From contig JAVKOQ010000529.1 in assembly GCA_031835245.1 (NCBI GenBank), forward strand, positions 1 to 29,811: a DNA stretch of 29,811 nucleotides, in the 5' to 3' direction. Under the pieces are notes generated by a model. It was not told the origin of the DNA. It made no database searches and saw only the letters and a list, made by a program, of their open reading frames with translations. Source of the DNA: Balamuthia mandrillaris (Eukaryota > Discosea > Longamoebia > Balamuthiidae). The translations under genes were made by a program, and so were the position numbers. This document shows, in pieces, positions 9,401-17,774 of this stretch (positions within the stretch are counted from its first letter, which is position 1; every line of letters starts with the position of its first letter).

Positions 9401-11518
9401 TTACAAAGCAACATTTTCGTTTGGTTGCATGTTGTTGCCAGCTTCGCCGTGTGTTTCTTCCTCTTCCTCGTCTTCTTCTTCGTCATCAGCGGAAATGTGA
9501 AGCGACACGCTAAAGTCGGTCTGTTGCACGACGATGTTGTTCTGGGTGTTTCTCCGCGTGGCCAAACGGAGCACTCTCTCCATCTCTTTCTTTCTGTGCA
9601 AGTCTTCCAATTCTTTGTACTCCTTCAAGCTGTTCTCTCTACCTTCTTCTTCGTCATCGTCATCTTTTTCATCTTCTTCTTCCTCACCGAGCCCTCGTAT
9701 GACTATCCTTGGTGGGCGAGATTCCAACTTTTGGTTGGCTTCCTTCGCTTCTTTCGGCTCTTCTTCTTTTTCTTTTTCGTTTTCTTCGCTTTGTTCCGTT
9801 CTATCGCTTTGTTTTCTGTTTGTCTTTTCCGTTTTGTTCTTCGAATCTTCTTCTTTTTCTGCTTCTCCTTTTTCTTTCTCCAGTGCGCGAACCGATTGCA
9901 CTCTATGCAAACCTGAAAGAACAGGAGTTTTTGCAGTGAACGAAGTCGTTGGGGGAGATGGCTTGTTCTTGTGAATGTCATTGTCATCTTTTGCTCTCGT
10001 TTTGTTCCTTCTTATCGGTCGGTGCAGAATTGTACTTCCTCCTCCTTTTTCAGAAGAAGAAGAAGAAGAAGAAGAAGAAGAAGAAGAAGAAGAAGAAGAA
10101 GAAGAAGAAGAAGAAGAAGAAGAAGAAGAAGAATTTGAGCCGTTGTGAAGCTTTCTGCGTGTGAAGCGTAAAGAAGCGCTTTTGACATAACTTGTTTTCG
10201 TTTGCTTTTTGGGAATGGAGCGTCTTGTCGAAACAGCGGATGATGAAGAAGAGACGGTAGCATGCGCGCTTCTTCCAGTGGCAGCGGAAGATCTTTGCCA
10301 AATGGCCGATCGAGTAGCTGACGACGTAGATTCACTGGCCGTTGTAGAAGATGTTGACGCAAGTGGGATTCTCATTTCTCGAGGAAGTAATGGAGTATGA
10401 ATTGTCATCGTTTTAGGTCTGGAAAACGATTCTTCTCTGTCTCGCTTGCCTCCACTTGCCTCTTCTTTCTCATCCTCCGAACAATTTTCTCCGCTTCCGA
10501 AAGTTTCGCCAACAACATTGGCCAGCTTGGGAGGATGGCGGCCACTGCTTTTAAGCGGAGAACGGATATGAACGGTCGAAGTCGGGGTAGAAGAAAGGCT
10601 GACAGCAGCGCTTGTTGTGCCAGGAGAAGCGGTGAAGGTGGCATCTCCGGTTTCGGTGTTGAGCGTCAGTTCTTCTTCCAGGGTTTCTATTTGTTGTAGC
10701 TCCTTCAAACGATGGCTCACTCCTCCTGTTAACATCTGGTAGAACTCGTATTCAGACTCAGTTCTTTGTAAGGACTTGGGTTGCTCGGCTTCTTCTTCCT
10801 CTTCTTCAAATACTATTTCTTCTACCGTCGCGTCTTCCTCCTCTTCTTGTTTTCCTTCTGCCTCTGCTTCTCTGTCCTCGGCCTGTCCTTTCTTTTGTAC
10901 AATCCATTCCATGACGGTGGGAGCACCTTTGTCGCCTTGTCGTTGAGACACGGTGACCCACTCTTCAAGGCCGCGAATGCCAGTTTTGCGGCGTTCCACC
11001 ACCTGCCACACTTCTCCGCCCAAGTTCACCGTTTCCGTTGTCTTGTTGCTAGCTGCATTGGTTTCTTTTGCTCCTTCTCCTTCTGCTTTTTCGTTTGGAG
11101 AAACGGAGTTACTGATTTCTTCTGAGGTTTCTTCTTTGGGTGGCATGGTCGACTCATTCTCCGATTGCTTTGTTGATTGTTCTTCTTCTTCCTTTTTACC
11201 TTTCACCTCCACCTCACCTTGCGTTGGGTTGGAGGTTTGTAGTGGTTCTTCTTGTTTGCAGGCTTGAGGAGAAGAGGAGGGAGGGCTGGACTCGAGCTTG
11301 GCGCGGTAGACGACGGGACCCCACAAGGCAGGGATCGCGCTACGCGCCGCATTCCCGGCGAGAGTGAGGCGCCGCGGGCTGGGCCGCAACTCCAGCTTGT
11401 TGGGTACACCCGCCCTTAGGGAAGGAGGCTGTGATGCCCTTTGCATAATTTTTTTCCCCTTTGCTTTTGCTTCCGCGTCCGCAGCGTGCCAATGTCCAAG
11501 CCGGGAACAACACCACAA
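9401..11518 (-). CDS. Acidic low-complexity protein with poly-serine tract
   Basis: A single open frame of up to 705 residues with no intron. I recognise no family. The N-terminal 90 residues are basic and proline-rich. Around residues 165-215 there is an ordered-looking tryptophan-rich segment (EVWQVVERRKTG, GLEEWVTVSQRQ, VMEWIVQKKG) that might be a small domain. The rest is mostly Glu/Lys-rich or Ser/Thr-rich and predicted disordered or coiled. A tract of about 30 serines is encoded by the TCT repeat at 10133-10053. The C terminus is very acidic ([12 protein letters not shown]), with a possible helix KEYKELEDLHRKKEMERVLRLA before it. The start is uncertain: the next Met at residue 25 (about 11446) is a plausible alternative. 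A nuclear or scaffold role is only a guess from composition. Confidence 0.65.
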   Translation of the reverse strand: MWCCSRLGHWHAADAEAKAKGKKIMQRASQPPSLRAGVPNKLELRPSPRRLTLAGNAARSAIPALWGPVVYRAKLESSPPSSSPQACKQEEPLQTSNPTQGEVEVKGKKEEEEQSTKQSENESTMPPKEETSEEISNSVSPNEKAEGEGAKETNAASNKTTETVNLGGEVWQVVERRKTGIRGLEEWVTVSQRQGDKGAPTVMEWIVQKKGQAEDREAEAEGKQEEEEDATVEEIVFEEEEEEAEQPKSLQRTESEYEFYQMLTGGVSHRLKELQQIETLEEELTLNTETGDATFTASPGTTSAAVSLSSTPTSTVHIRSPLKSSGRHPPKLANVVGETFGSGENCSEDEKEEASGGKRDREESFSRPKTMTIHTPLLPREMRIPLASTSSTTASESTSSATRSAIWQRSSAATGRSAHATVSSSSSAVSTRRSIPKKQTKTSYVKSASLRFTRRKLHNGSNSSSSSSSSSSSSSSSSSSSSSSSSSSSEKGGGSTILHRPIRRNKTRAKDDNDIHKNKPSPPTTSFTAKTPVLSGLHRVQSVRALEKEKGEAEKEEDSKNKTEKTNRKQSDRTEQSEENEKEKEEEPKEAKEANQKLESRPPRIVIRGLGEEEEDEKDDDDEEEGRENSLKEYKELEDLHRKKEMERVLRLATRRNTQNNIVVQQTDFSVSLHISADDEEEDEEEEETHGEAGNNMQPNENVAL
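10053..10133. repeat. (GAA/TTC)27 trinucleotide repeat
   Basis: An uninterrupted GAA repeat of about 27 units on the plus strand lies inside the minus-strand coding frame, where it reads as TCT and encodes serine. Pure length and purity imply that it is unstable between strains. Confidence 0.95.
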
Positions 11519-11855
11519 GACACAGCTCGAGGCTTTTGTTCTTTTTTCTTTTCTTTTCGTGCGCTAATATACCCACGACAAATGATTAATGAGGAGCAAT
11601 ATAAGGCTACAATCATCAATGATTAATGAAGGGTATTACCGTCGACACCGTAAAAGTCATTGATATTTCATTTCGATGTCGACGGTAATACTAATACATT
11701 GTGGAAACTTCGCAAAGCGAGAAGGACGAGAAAGAAAAGAAAAGAAAAACCCCCCTTCCGCGAAAGACGCGGTACGTTATGGCTTGCATTTGTAGGGTTT
11801 GAATAAAAAGGGTCTCACAGCGAAGCCTACGAAAAGAAAGAGAACGAACTCGAAA
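11519..11855. promoter_or_regulatory. Divergent promoter with nested inverted repeats
   Basis: This intergenic region of 337 bases lies between the poly-serine gene (-) and the Hsp70/VIT/vWA gene (+). It holds a direct repeat AATGATTAATGA at 11581-11592 and 11618-11629, and a perfect inverted repeat of 15 bases, GTATTACCGTCGACA at 11633-11647 and its complement at 11677-11691, with a spacer of 29. A second pair, ATCAATGA at 11615-11622 and TCATTGAT at 11657-11664, interleaves with it. No coding sequence is seen. Confidence 0.6.
11633..11691. repeat. 15-base perfect inverted repeat with GTCGAC cores
   Basis: The arms GTATTACCGTCGACA and TGTCGACGGTAATAC are exact reverse complements, 29 bases apart. 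Each arm contains the GTCGACA core seen in other promoters of the window. It could be a cruciform or, more likely, a paired operator-like binding site for a dimeric factor. Confidence 0.85.
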
Positions 11856-13478
11856 ATGGCAGGAATGAGCATTGGTAGCAGCAACGCCTACGTTGCCATT
11901 CAAGGAGCCAAGCAAGAGCCTTACTGTTTGACACTCAACGGCTCCGCGACAATACCGTTTGCCGTCGCCTACCATGGTTCTCTTCTATTCATATCCAGTC
12001 GTTCATTCTTCCTGAAAATCTAAAACTTTAAAAAAAATACAAATGAAGGAAGTAAAACGCTGATCGGCAACGATGCCCTTTGCTCTTCCTCACCTCAGTG
12101 CCTCCTCCTCAAGGCCAACGCCCTCGTTGGGCTGGACTATCAAGACCCAGGAGTTCAAGAGCTTGTGCTTCAACAACAACAGCAGCACGCGCCTTCCTAT
12201 CAAATTGTCGATGTCGGAGGAAAGCCTAAACTCAAGCTCATGGAGCGAGGTGAATACGAGGCAAGTGAACGTGTTATGGCGCCCGAATCCGTTTTGACTA
12301 CCTTCTCCCGCAAGATGGCGAGAAAGATCCTTAAACAAACTAACACAAACGTATCTTCTTGTTCATGTTCTTCTTGTTCTTGTTCTTCTACTTCTATTTC
12401 TTCTACTACTTCTTTTTGTTGGCTTTCTGTTTTTGTTCTTCTTCACATACTCTTGTGAAGTTCACTAACCACGCGAGACAGTTGTTTCGACGGCGGATTG
12501 TGGCGGTAGTTCCAACCACTTTCAACGACTCCCAACGCTCTGCCACGAAGGAGGCACTGCTAACAGCGGGCCTAGACGTTGCCAGGCTCATAAACGAAGG
12601 CACAGCTGCATGCCTGGCATATCGCTTAAACACCGACAGCCCATCGAAGGAAATCAAAGCACTAGTTGTCAACTGGGGAGCGTCCAGCTTGGCGGTGGAC
12701 TTATTGTTCATTGAGGAAGGAATATGTGAAGGCACGAGTCTCCACCCTTATTTCTTGAACAGAAGGGAGAACGAAGAGTAAGGAGAACGAGAGTTGACCC
12801 GTGCTTTTACAGTTAGACAGGCACTACGAAGGAACGACATTGGTGGTGATGAAATGACTCGACGGATGGTTAACAGCCTGATACAGCGCTTCAACAAAGA
12901 GCACAAAGCAATGGGGTTGGATTGCAGCGACGACCAACTGGCTAGAAAGCTGCTATGGAATGCTTGTACTCTCGCTAAAGAACAACTCTCCAAAGACATG
13001 GAAGCTCGAATTGATATTGTCGACTTTTATCAAGGTTTACCGTTTAGTACAAGGTTTGTTTACTGACCTGTCTTTTCTTTATTCATTCTTTCTTATATCA
13101 CTACTGTTTGGTTCCTTTTTCCAACATAGTGTATCTCGAACAGAGCTTGAGGAATGGATATCCGACCTTTTGTCTGAACTAGAAAAAACGATCACAGAAG
13201 TGTGTGCGAGAGAAAACATCCCCATCACATCCGCCGATAAACTTGTGCTAGCAGGAGGGACGTGCAATATCCCTTCTGTTGTTTCCAAGCTGACAAACTT
13301 GACTGGACTTCAGCCTCTCAACAGGTACTACTTTCTTCTCAATCATCCTGTCCTCGATACTCTCTCTTGTCTCTTCTTTTCGCTTCTCTCACTGTTGTTG
13401 AATGGTCTGTGCTCTTGGCAGCATTGATCCAACAAAAGTTTGTGCGATAGGGGGAGCGATTCAAGCGTCCATCATTTC
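11856..13478 (+). other. Hsp70 nucleotide-binding domain (HSPA14/Ssz1-like)
   Basis: Recognisable by TLIGNDAL, LVGLDYQDPGVQ, the block VVPTTFNDSQRSATKEALL, AGLDVARLINEGTAACLAY, NDIGGDEMTRRMV, SVSRTELEEW, KLVLAGGTCNIPSVV and VCAIGGAIQASII. The second-domain pattern matches the non-canonical HSPA14 class more than classical Hsc70. The Lys of KRLIG is replaced (ANALVG). The Glu of the NEPTAA motif is kept, but its Pro is Gly. ATP hydrolysis is doubtful; binding is possible through the adenosine motif GGTCNIP. Confidence 0.88.
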
Positions 13479-16400
13479 CACTGTTACTCTTCACTCTTCA
13501 TGCATGAATTACTCTATTCAAGGAGCTGGTTTGTATCAAAGAGGAGAAAGATTACATCTGACCGAAAGTAAAGTGGAAGCAACTGTCGTGCACTCAACAT
13601 CAAAGGCATGACTTTTTCTTCAGCTTCTCTTGTCCATACTGCTTCCTCACCTATTTTCAACTTACGTATAATTAGATTTCAGTGGCTCAATCCTTTGAAA
13701 ACGGTGACGATTACGTGGAAGCGGTATATGTGTATCCTATAGAATCTGGATCTGTTGTTTGCGCCTTTACAGTTGAGGTGGACGGTAAGTTAATCAACGG
13801 CGTTATCCAAGAAAAAGAAGCTGCTGCTGCAGCTTACGATGATGCTATAAGCGAGTACGGTTATTTTATCAACTCTCTCTCCGCACTTGATGTTTTAACT
13901 AGATTAATTAACGGGATCGTTACAGGGGACATGGAGCTTATCTTCTTGAAGAATTTTCTTCAGAGCTATTCAAAATAAACGTCGGCAACCTTAAGCCGCA
14001 CTCTAAAGTAAAAATAGTAATCATATATCTACAAAAGATGACTCTCCAGGGGCATGAATATCGCTTCTGTCTCCCAACTCTTTGCGGTAAACTCTATGCA
14101 ATCAATTTCTTTCTTGTTGTTCTCATTGGCTCTCGTTTTTATTCAGTTCTTTGTTCTTCTTGCTTCGTTCTTGTTTCTACTTATTTCTCTTCTGTTCTCC
14201 TTTCGTGATTAACTGCTGACTTTCCACGCATTTTAAAAAAAAAAAAAATAGCGAGCGCCGGTTATGCAGCAGGTTGTGAAACAACCATCACAGCAACCAC
14301 ATCTGTCAACCTACAATGCCAATTCGCTTCAGCAATATCAAGTATCACATCTCCAACACACATTCTCTCCACCTGCGACATCAACGGAGGACATGCCATA
14401 GTAACACTGACGGACAGCATCGTACAAGATATGGTCCTTAAGATTCGCCTGAAAGAACCCTCTCAACCTTGCATCATTTTGGAGAGAGCTAGTATCAATA
14501 GCAACAACATCGAAAAGCTCAAAGAACCGACAGAATCGACTGCAGTGATGGTGACTTTTTGTCCGAGCTTTGAACTGCTGACGGAAGACATACCACCAAC
14601 AGAAATACTCTTTCTGGCAGATAGATCTGGGTCAATGTCTGAAGGCAACCGAATGAACCACGTAAAGAGCGCTCTGATCTTGTTTCTCAAGTCACTTCCA
14701 TTGTCGACAAACATCACTTTTAACATAACAGGTATTTTTACTTCTGCTCTTTCTTTCGCCAATTGTTACAATCTTTTCCCTTTCTTTCTCTGTAGGATTC
14801 GGAAGTCAATTTAAATCACTGTTTGCGAGACCACGAATGTACAACGACGACAGTGTGATGCTCGCTCTGCAATATGTTAGCCAAATGAAAGCAGACATGG
14901 GGGGTACGGAACTTCTTTGGTACGTTTTTCATCCTGTTTTCTTCTTTTCTTTGGTTGTTGGTGTTTGGCCGTTTACGTTCCTTTCTTCTTACCATCTTCC
15001 ATTTTGCAGTCCTCTTCAAGCATTGCTTCAGGAAGGTCTTGAAGAAAGGAAGTCACGGCAAATAATCTTGCTAACTGATGGTAAGAACATTTCATCTTCC
15101 TAAATTATACCCCAACTTATTCACTCCCCTCTCTTTCAGGAGAAGTCATGAACACAGAAGAAGTTATCAAATATGTTGCGTCTCATCGTGGAACTACTCG
15201 TGTCTTCACTTTAGGTATGTACAACTATGTCCCCAGGCTGTGCCAATTCTTTTAAATTTTCTCTATTCCATCTTCACAAACAAACAAACATTCAAAAAGG
15301 AATTGGAAATACGACCAGTCACAGATTGATAACAGGTCTCGCCGATGTTTCAGCTGGTCGTTTCGAATTCGTTACAGACCATGAACGACTAGAAGGCAAG
15401 GTCATGAGGCACCTCATACGAGCGCTGCAGCCTCGCCTTCAGGACCCACAATTGGATTGGGGAGAGCTTCCTGTTCGAGAAGTTTGTCCAGATGTGATGC
15501 CTTCTATTTATGCCAACAACCCAGTCTCGTTCTTTGCTCTACTTGACAATAACTACTCCAATGATCACTTTGATGGTATAGCTTAAGCCCTCGTATTTGC
15601 ATTTTGTTTGTTTCGCTTTGTTTCTGGTTCTACGTCAAGCTAATATGCTGTTACTGTTTCACTTTCATACAGGAGAGATAACTCTTACGGCCAAAAAGTC
15701 AGATGGCATCTCTATGTCTTTCAAAGCGAGCGGTAGAGAGCACAGCCTATTATGGGAAGGCACCTCTCAAATCCACGCTTTGATGGCCAAACAAATGATC
15801 TCAGACAGAGAACAACGATTATCTCAAATGGAGAACGACAGCGAAAAACTACAGAAGGAACTGCTTCAACTGAGTTTGCGTTATAATTTAGCATCTTCTG
15901 TGGCCTCCTTTGTTGCTGTGGAGGAACGAGAGGAAGCTACCAAAGGTTCCATGCTGCAAGCTACCCCAGGTACGTCCGTCTTTGTCTGTTCTTTCTCCTT
16001 TATTTGAGAATTTGAAAAATCTCACAAGCTTATTGACGGGGTGCTGTTTCGTTTGTCAGGCATATCGTGTAGTATTGGTGCTGCCAAGGGAGCGTCACAA
16101 GGAGGCTATTACGGAGACCTTCTTCTCATCGATGTGATACCATTGGGTATTGGGTTTGATGTCAATCATGATGGAGTGATGCACACGATGCTCCAACGTA
16201 ATACCACCATTCCGGTGGTTCGCACAGAGGTCTGTGTGTTACATTCTCACAACGAACTTAACACATCAAAGATTCGCCATAACCTTTCTTTCCCACAACC
16301 ACCCTTGCAATGCAGAGAATGGAGTTTGAGTGGAAGCCGGGACAAGAGCTACTATTTAGCATTTATGAGGGAGAGCGTCCTTCCACACAGCACAACAATT

Positions 16401-17538
16401 ACTTGGGTAACTGTGTTCTTCGTCCTCGCCCCCCTCAGGCAAGATGCCCGCTCCTCCCTTACTCTCTCTACCTTTACTATTCTTTCTCTTTATGACCGTT
16501 AATTGTTTCTTATTCTCTTTTCTACAGCCTCACACCGGAAGAGTGATAGTGGATGTCAGGTTTGAAATAGATGCCAATGGCGTACTTTTCGTCGCATTCA
16601 CAGACTTGTGCGGCCACGTCTCCGAGTCTCTTACTGTCTCAAACGAATCGGTATCTTTGTACTTCTTTTGTTTTAAAATTGATCTATGAGTATAAACACA
16701 TTATATCAGGGGCGATTATCACAGGAGAGACTGGAGGAACTGATTAAAGCTGGACAAGAGCATCAAAGAGAAGACATACAAATGGCGAAAAAGCAACGTC
16801 AACTAATGGCACAAAGAGCCGCCATCACGCAACTACAAGTTTCTGCTTCGGTGATGGAAGGTGACATTTTGAGTGGCACATATGACGAGATGGGCAGACG
16901 CTATCTCGGCCTGGTCTTTAAGCAAGCTGTTGATGGTAATGTTTACTACACCTTTCGCTTGTTCCTATCGTCTTTCTCCTTTGTAGTACTCACTTTATTT
17001 TTCTATTCAAAGGTGGATGGCATTCATTGGAAGAAATAGAAACAGTTCTCTATAAGGAGCATGGCTCGTTAGCATCCAACGAACATTACTTGGCGCTTTT
17101 ATTGCAAACTTCAGATATTCAAGCAACGAAGGTATGCGAATCCTCTTTCTCTCATGCTACCAGAACATCGGAAGTAATAATAAGTTTAATAAGGTGGAAT
17201 CTTTGTGGGCTTCTCTGTTGGGTCTTGCTGCATTGGAGCTGCTCTTTAATGACAAAGAAGAGGAATGGGAACTTCTGGCTGAGAAGACGCGCTCTTTCAT
17301 CGCGAAAACTCTGAACGAGCTAAACGAACAAGAGGACGTGCCCTGCTGGCTAGAACGAGGCAAACAGGCTCTCAACCAGGCTCCATCCCAATCCACTTGT
17401 TCTCCTTCTCCTATGCCACCATCTTCTACTAGCACCTCGCCTTCTACGTTTTCTTCTTCACATTCCTCTGCTTACTCTTCATCATCTGCTTCACCACCAT
17501 CTTCATCTGCTGTTGTTTCGCTGGAGATGGTGGATTAA
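11856..17538 (+). CDS. Chimeric Hsp70 interleaved with VIT-vWA module
   Basis: Twenty exons join in frame to about 1362 residues: 11856-11976, 12049-12350, 12461-12737, 12813-13053, 13130-13324, 13422-13605, 13676-13854, 13926-14086, 14252-14731, 14796-14919, 15010-15080, 15140-15214, 15300-15575, 15673-15969, 16060-16229, 16316-16438, 16528-16650, 16710-16935, 17013-17131 and 17194-17538. Order of domains: Hsp70 nucleotide-binding domain (about 1-398), VIT (413-553), vWA with MIDAS DRSGS at 677, Thr 751 and Asp 778, post-vWA region ending in SFVAVEER near 975, Hsp70 substrate-binding domain (about 1014-1208), a VWA5-like C-terminal segment and a Ser/Pro-rich tail. The nucleotide-binding motifs are degenerate as in HSPA14/Ssz1: the first Asp is Ser in GMSIGSSN, and DLGGGT is NWGASS. 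There is no signal peptide, so it is probably cytosolic. Two introns are best read as GC-AG. Function is unknown; a chaperone or adaptor controlled by metal-dependent binding is inference. Confidence 0.85.
13522..14086 (+). other. VIT domain
   Basis: The reading continues from the Hsp70 part without an intron into GLYQRGERLHLTESKVEATV, then across an intron to SVAQSFENG, EAVYVYPIE, VDGKLINGVIQEKEAAAAAYDDAI, EGHGAYLLEE and FKINVGNLKP. These are all hallmarks of the vault-protein/inter-alpha-trypsin domain. The spacing from the Val of KVEAT to the Asn of SFEN matches inter-alpha-trypsin heavy chains only if the GC-AG intron 13606-13675 is removed. Confidence 0.9.
13606..13675 (+). other. GC-AG intron within VIT domain
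   Basis: The exon ends AAG, followed by GCATGA; the acceptor is AATTAG. Removing these 70 bases keeps the frame, avoids the TGA at 13609, and restores family spacing in the VIT domain. No GT donor nearby does all three. Confidence 0.65.
14605..15360 (+). other. vWA domain with complete MIDAS
   Basis: EILFLADRSGSMSEGNRM gives the D-x-S-x-S metal site. The exon at 14796 carries FGSQFKSLF and DMGGTELL with the MIDAS threonine, and IILLTDGE supplies the MIDAS aspartate. This order and these residues match VIT-vWA proteins of the inter-alpha-trypsin and VWA5A type. Metal-dependent ligand binding should be possible. Confidence 0.9.
16117..16880 (+). other. Hsp70 substrate-binding domain and partial lid
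   Basis: GDLLLIDVIPLGIGF equals the interdomain linker and first strand of Hsp70 (canonical DLLLLDVTPLSLG). It is followed by GVMHTMLQRNTTIPV, YEGERPSTQHNNYLG, VRFEIDANGVLFVAFTD and GRLSQERLEELI, which begins the helical lid. Unlike the nucleotide-binding domain, this part is close to canonical Hsp70, including the RNTTIP loop and IDANG motif. The lid appears shortened. Confidence 0.9.
16439..16527 (+). other. GC-AG intron within substrate-binding domain
   Basis: The donor is CAG followed by GCAAGA, a strong GC-type donor, and the acceptor is TCTACAG. The joined sequence YLGNCVLRPRPPQPHTGRV aligns with the Hsp70 segment LLG.F.L..IPPAP.G without gaps. Using the GT at 16407 instead breaks the frame. 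Confidence 0.75.
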
Positions 17539-17774
17539 ATTGTTGGTGCCAGGACGACACGAAAAATTAACACGTGTCGACATGAGAAAAAGCTTTCCAA
17601 TTAGTTTCTCACGTTTTTTTAGCTTTTTTGCGTCCTTCTTCTTGTGCTGCGAGAGAGAGAGAAAGAAGCAAAAGGGGTGCCCAAGGAGAAGGCTGATCGT
17701 CCAGGTCTCTCGTGCCACCGCAAAAAAGCGTAGTAGTAGTTTTTCGCGTGCGCGTGTTTTACGTGAAACTCAAG
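17539..17774 (+). promoter_or_regulatory. Intergenic region and TSR1 promoter
   Basis: These 236 bases separate the chimera stop from the TSR1 start. CACGTGTCGACA at 17571-17582 fuses an E-box CACGTG with the recurrent TGTCGACA palindrome (17575-17582), 193 bases before the TSR1 ATG. A GAGAGAGA tract lies at 17652-17662. I see no gene here. Confidence 0.5.

Noticed and set aside
9287-9916. Plus-strand frame of 209 residues rich in Phe and Leu
   Set aside because: It is the complement of the Glu/Lys-rich minus-strand gene; long runs of F, L and S are its shadow.
10050-10301. Frames of poly-Leu, poly-Phe and poly-Lys at the GAA repeat
   Set aside because: These are other-frame readings of the trinucleotide repeat; only the serine reading lies in a long frame.
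12778-12816. A 39-base GTAAGG...TTAG intron in the Hsp70/VIT/vWA gene
   Set aside because: It keeps the frame but leaves about 13 extra residues in a conserved part of the nucleotide-binding domain. The alternative intron 12738-12812 (75 bases) gives a join (GICEGTIRQALRRNDIGG) that fits HSPA14 length better.
13860-13925. GT donor at 13860 (GGTTATT) for the second VIT intron
   Set aside because: The frame after the acceptor would not give the VIT motif GHGAYLLEE. The donor GTACGG at 13855 does.
16407-16527. GT donor at 16407 (GGTAACT) for the substrate-binding-domain intron
   Set aside because: It breaks the frame and removes the conserved VLRPRPPQ segment. The GC donor at 16439 keeps both.
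11856-17538. Three separate neighbouring genes (Hsp70-like, VIT-vWA, Hsp70 C-terminal piece)
   Set aside because: One exon carries the first junction, no promoter-like or terminal sequence separates the parts, and all 20 exons join in frame.
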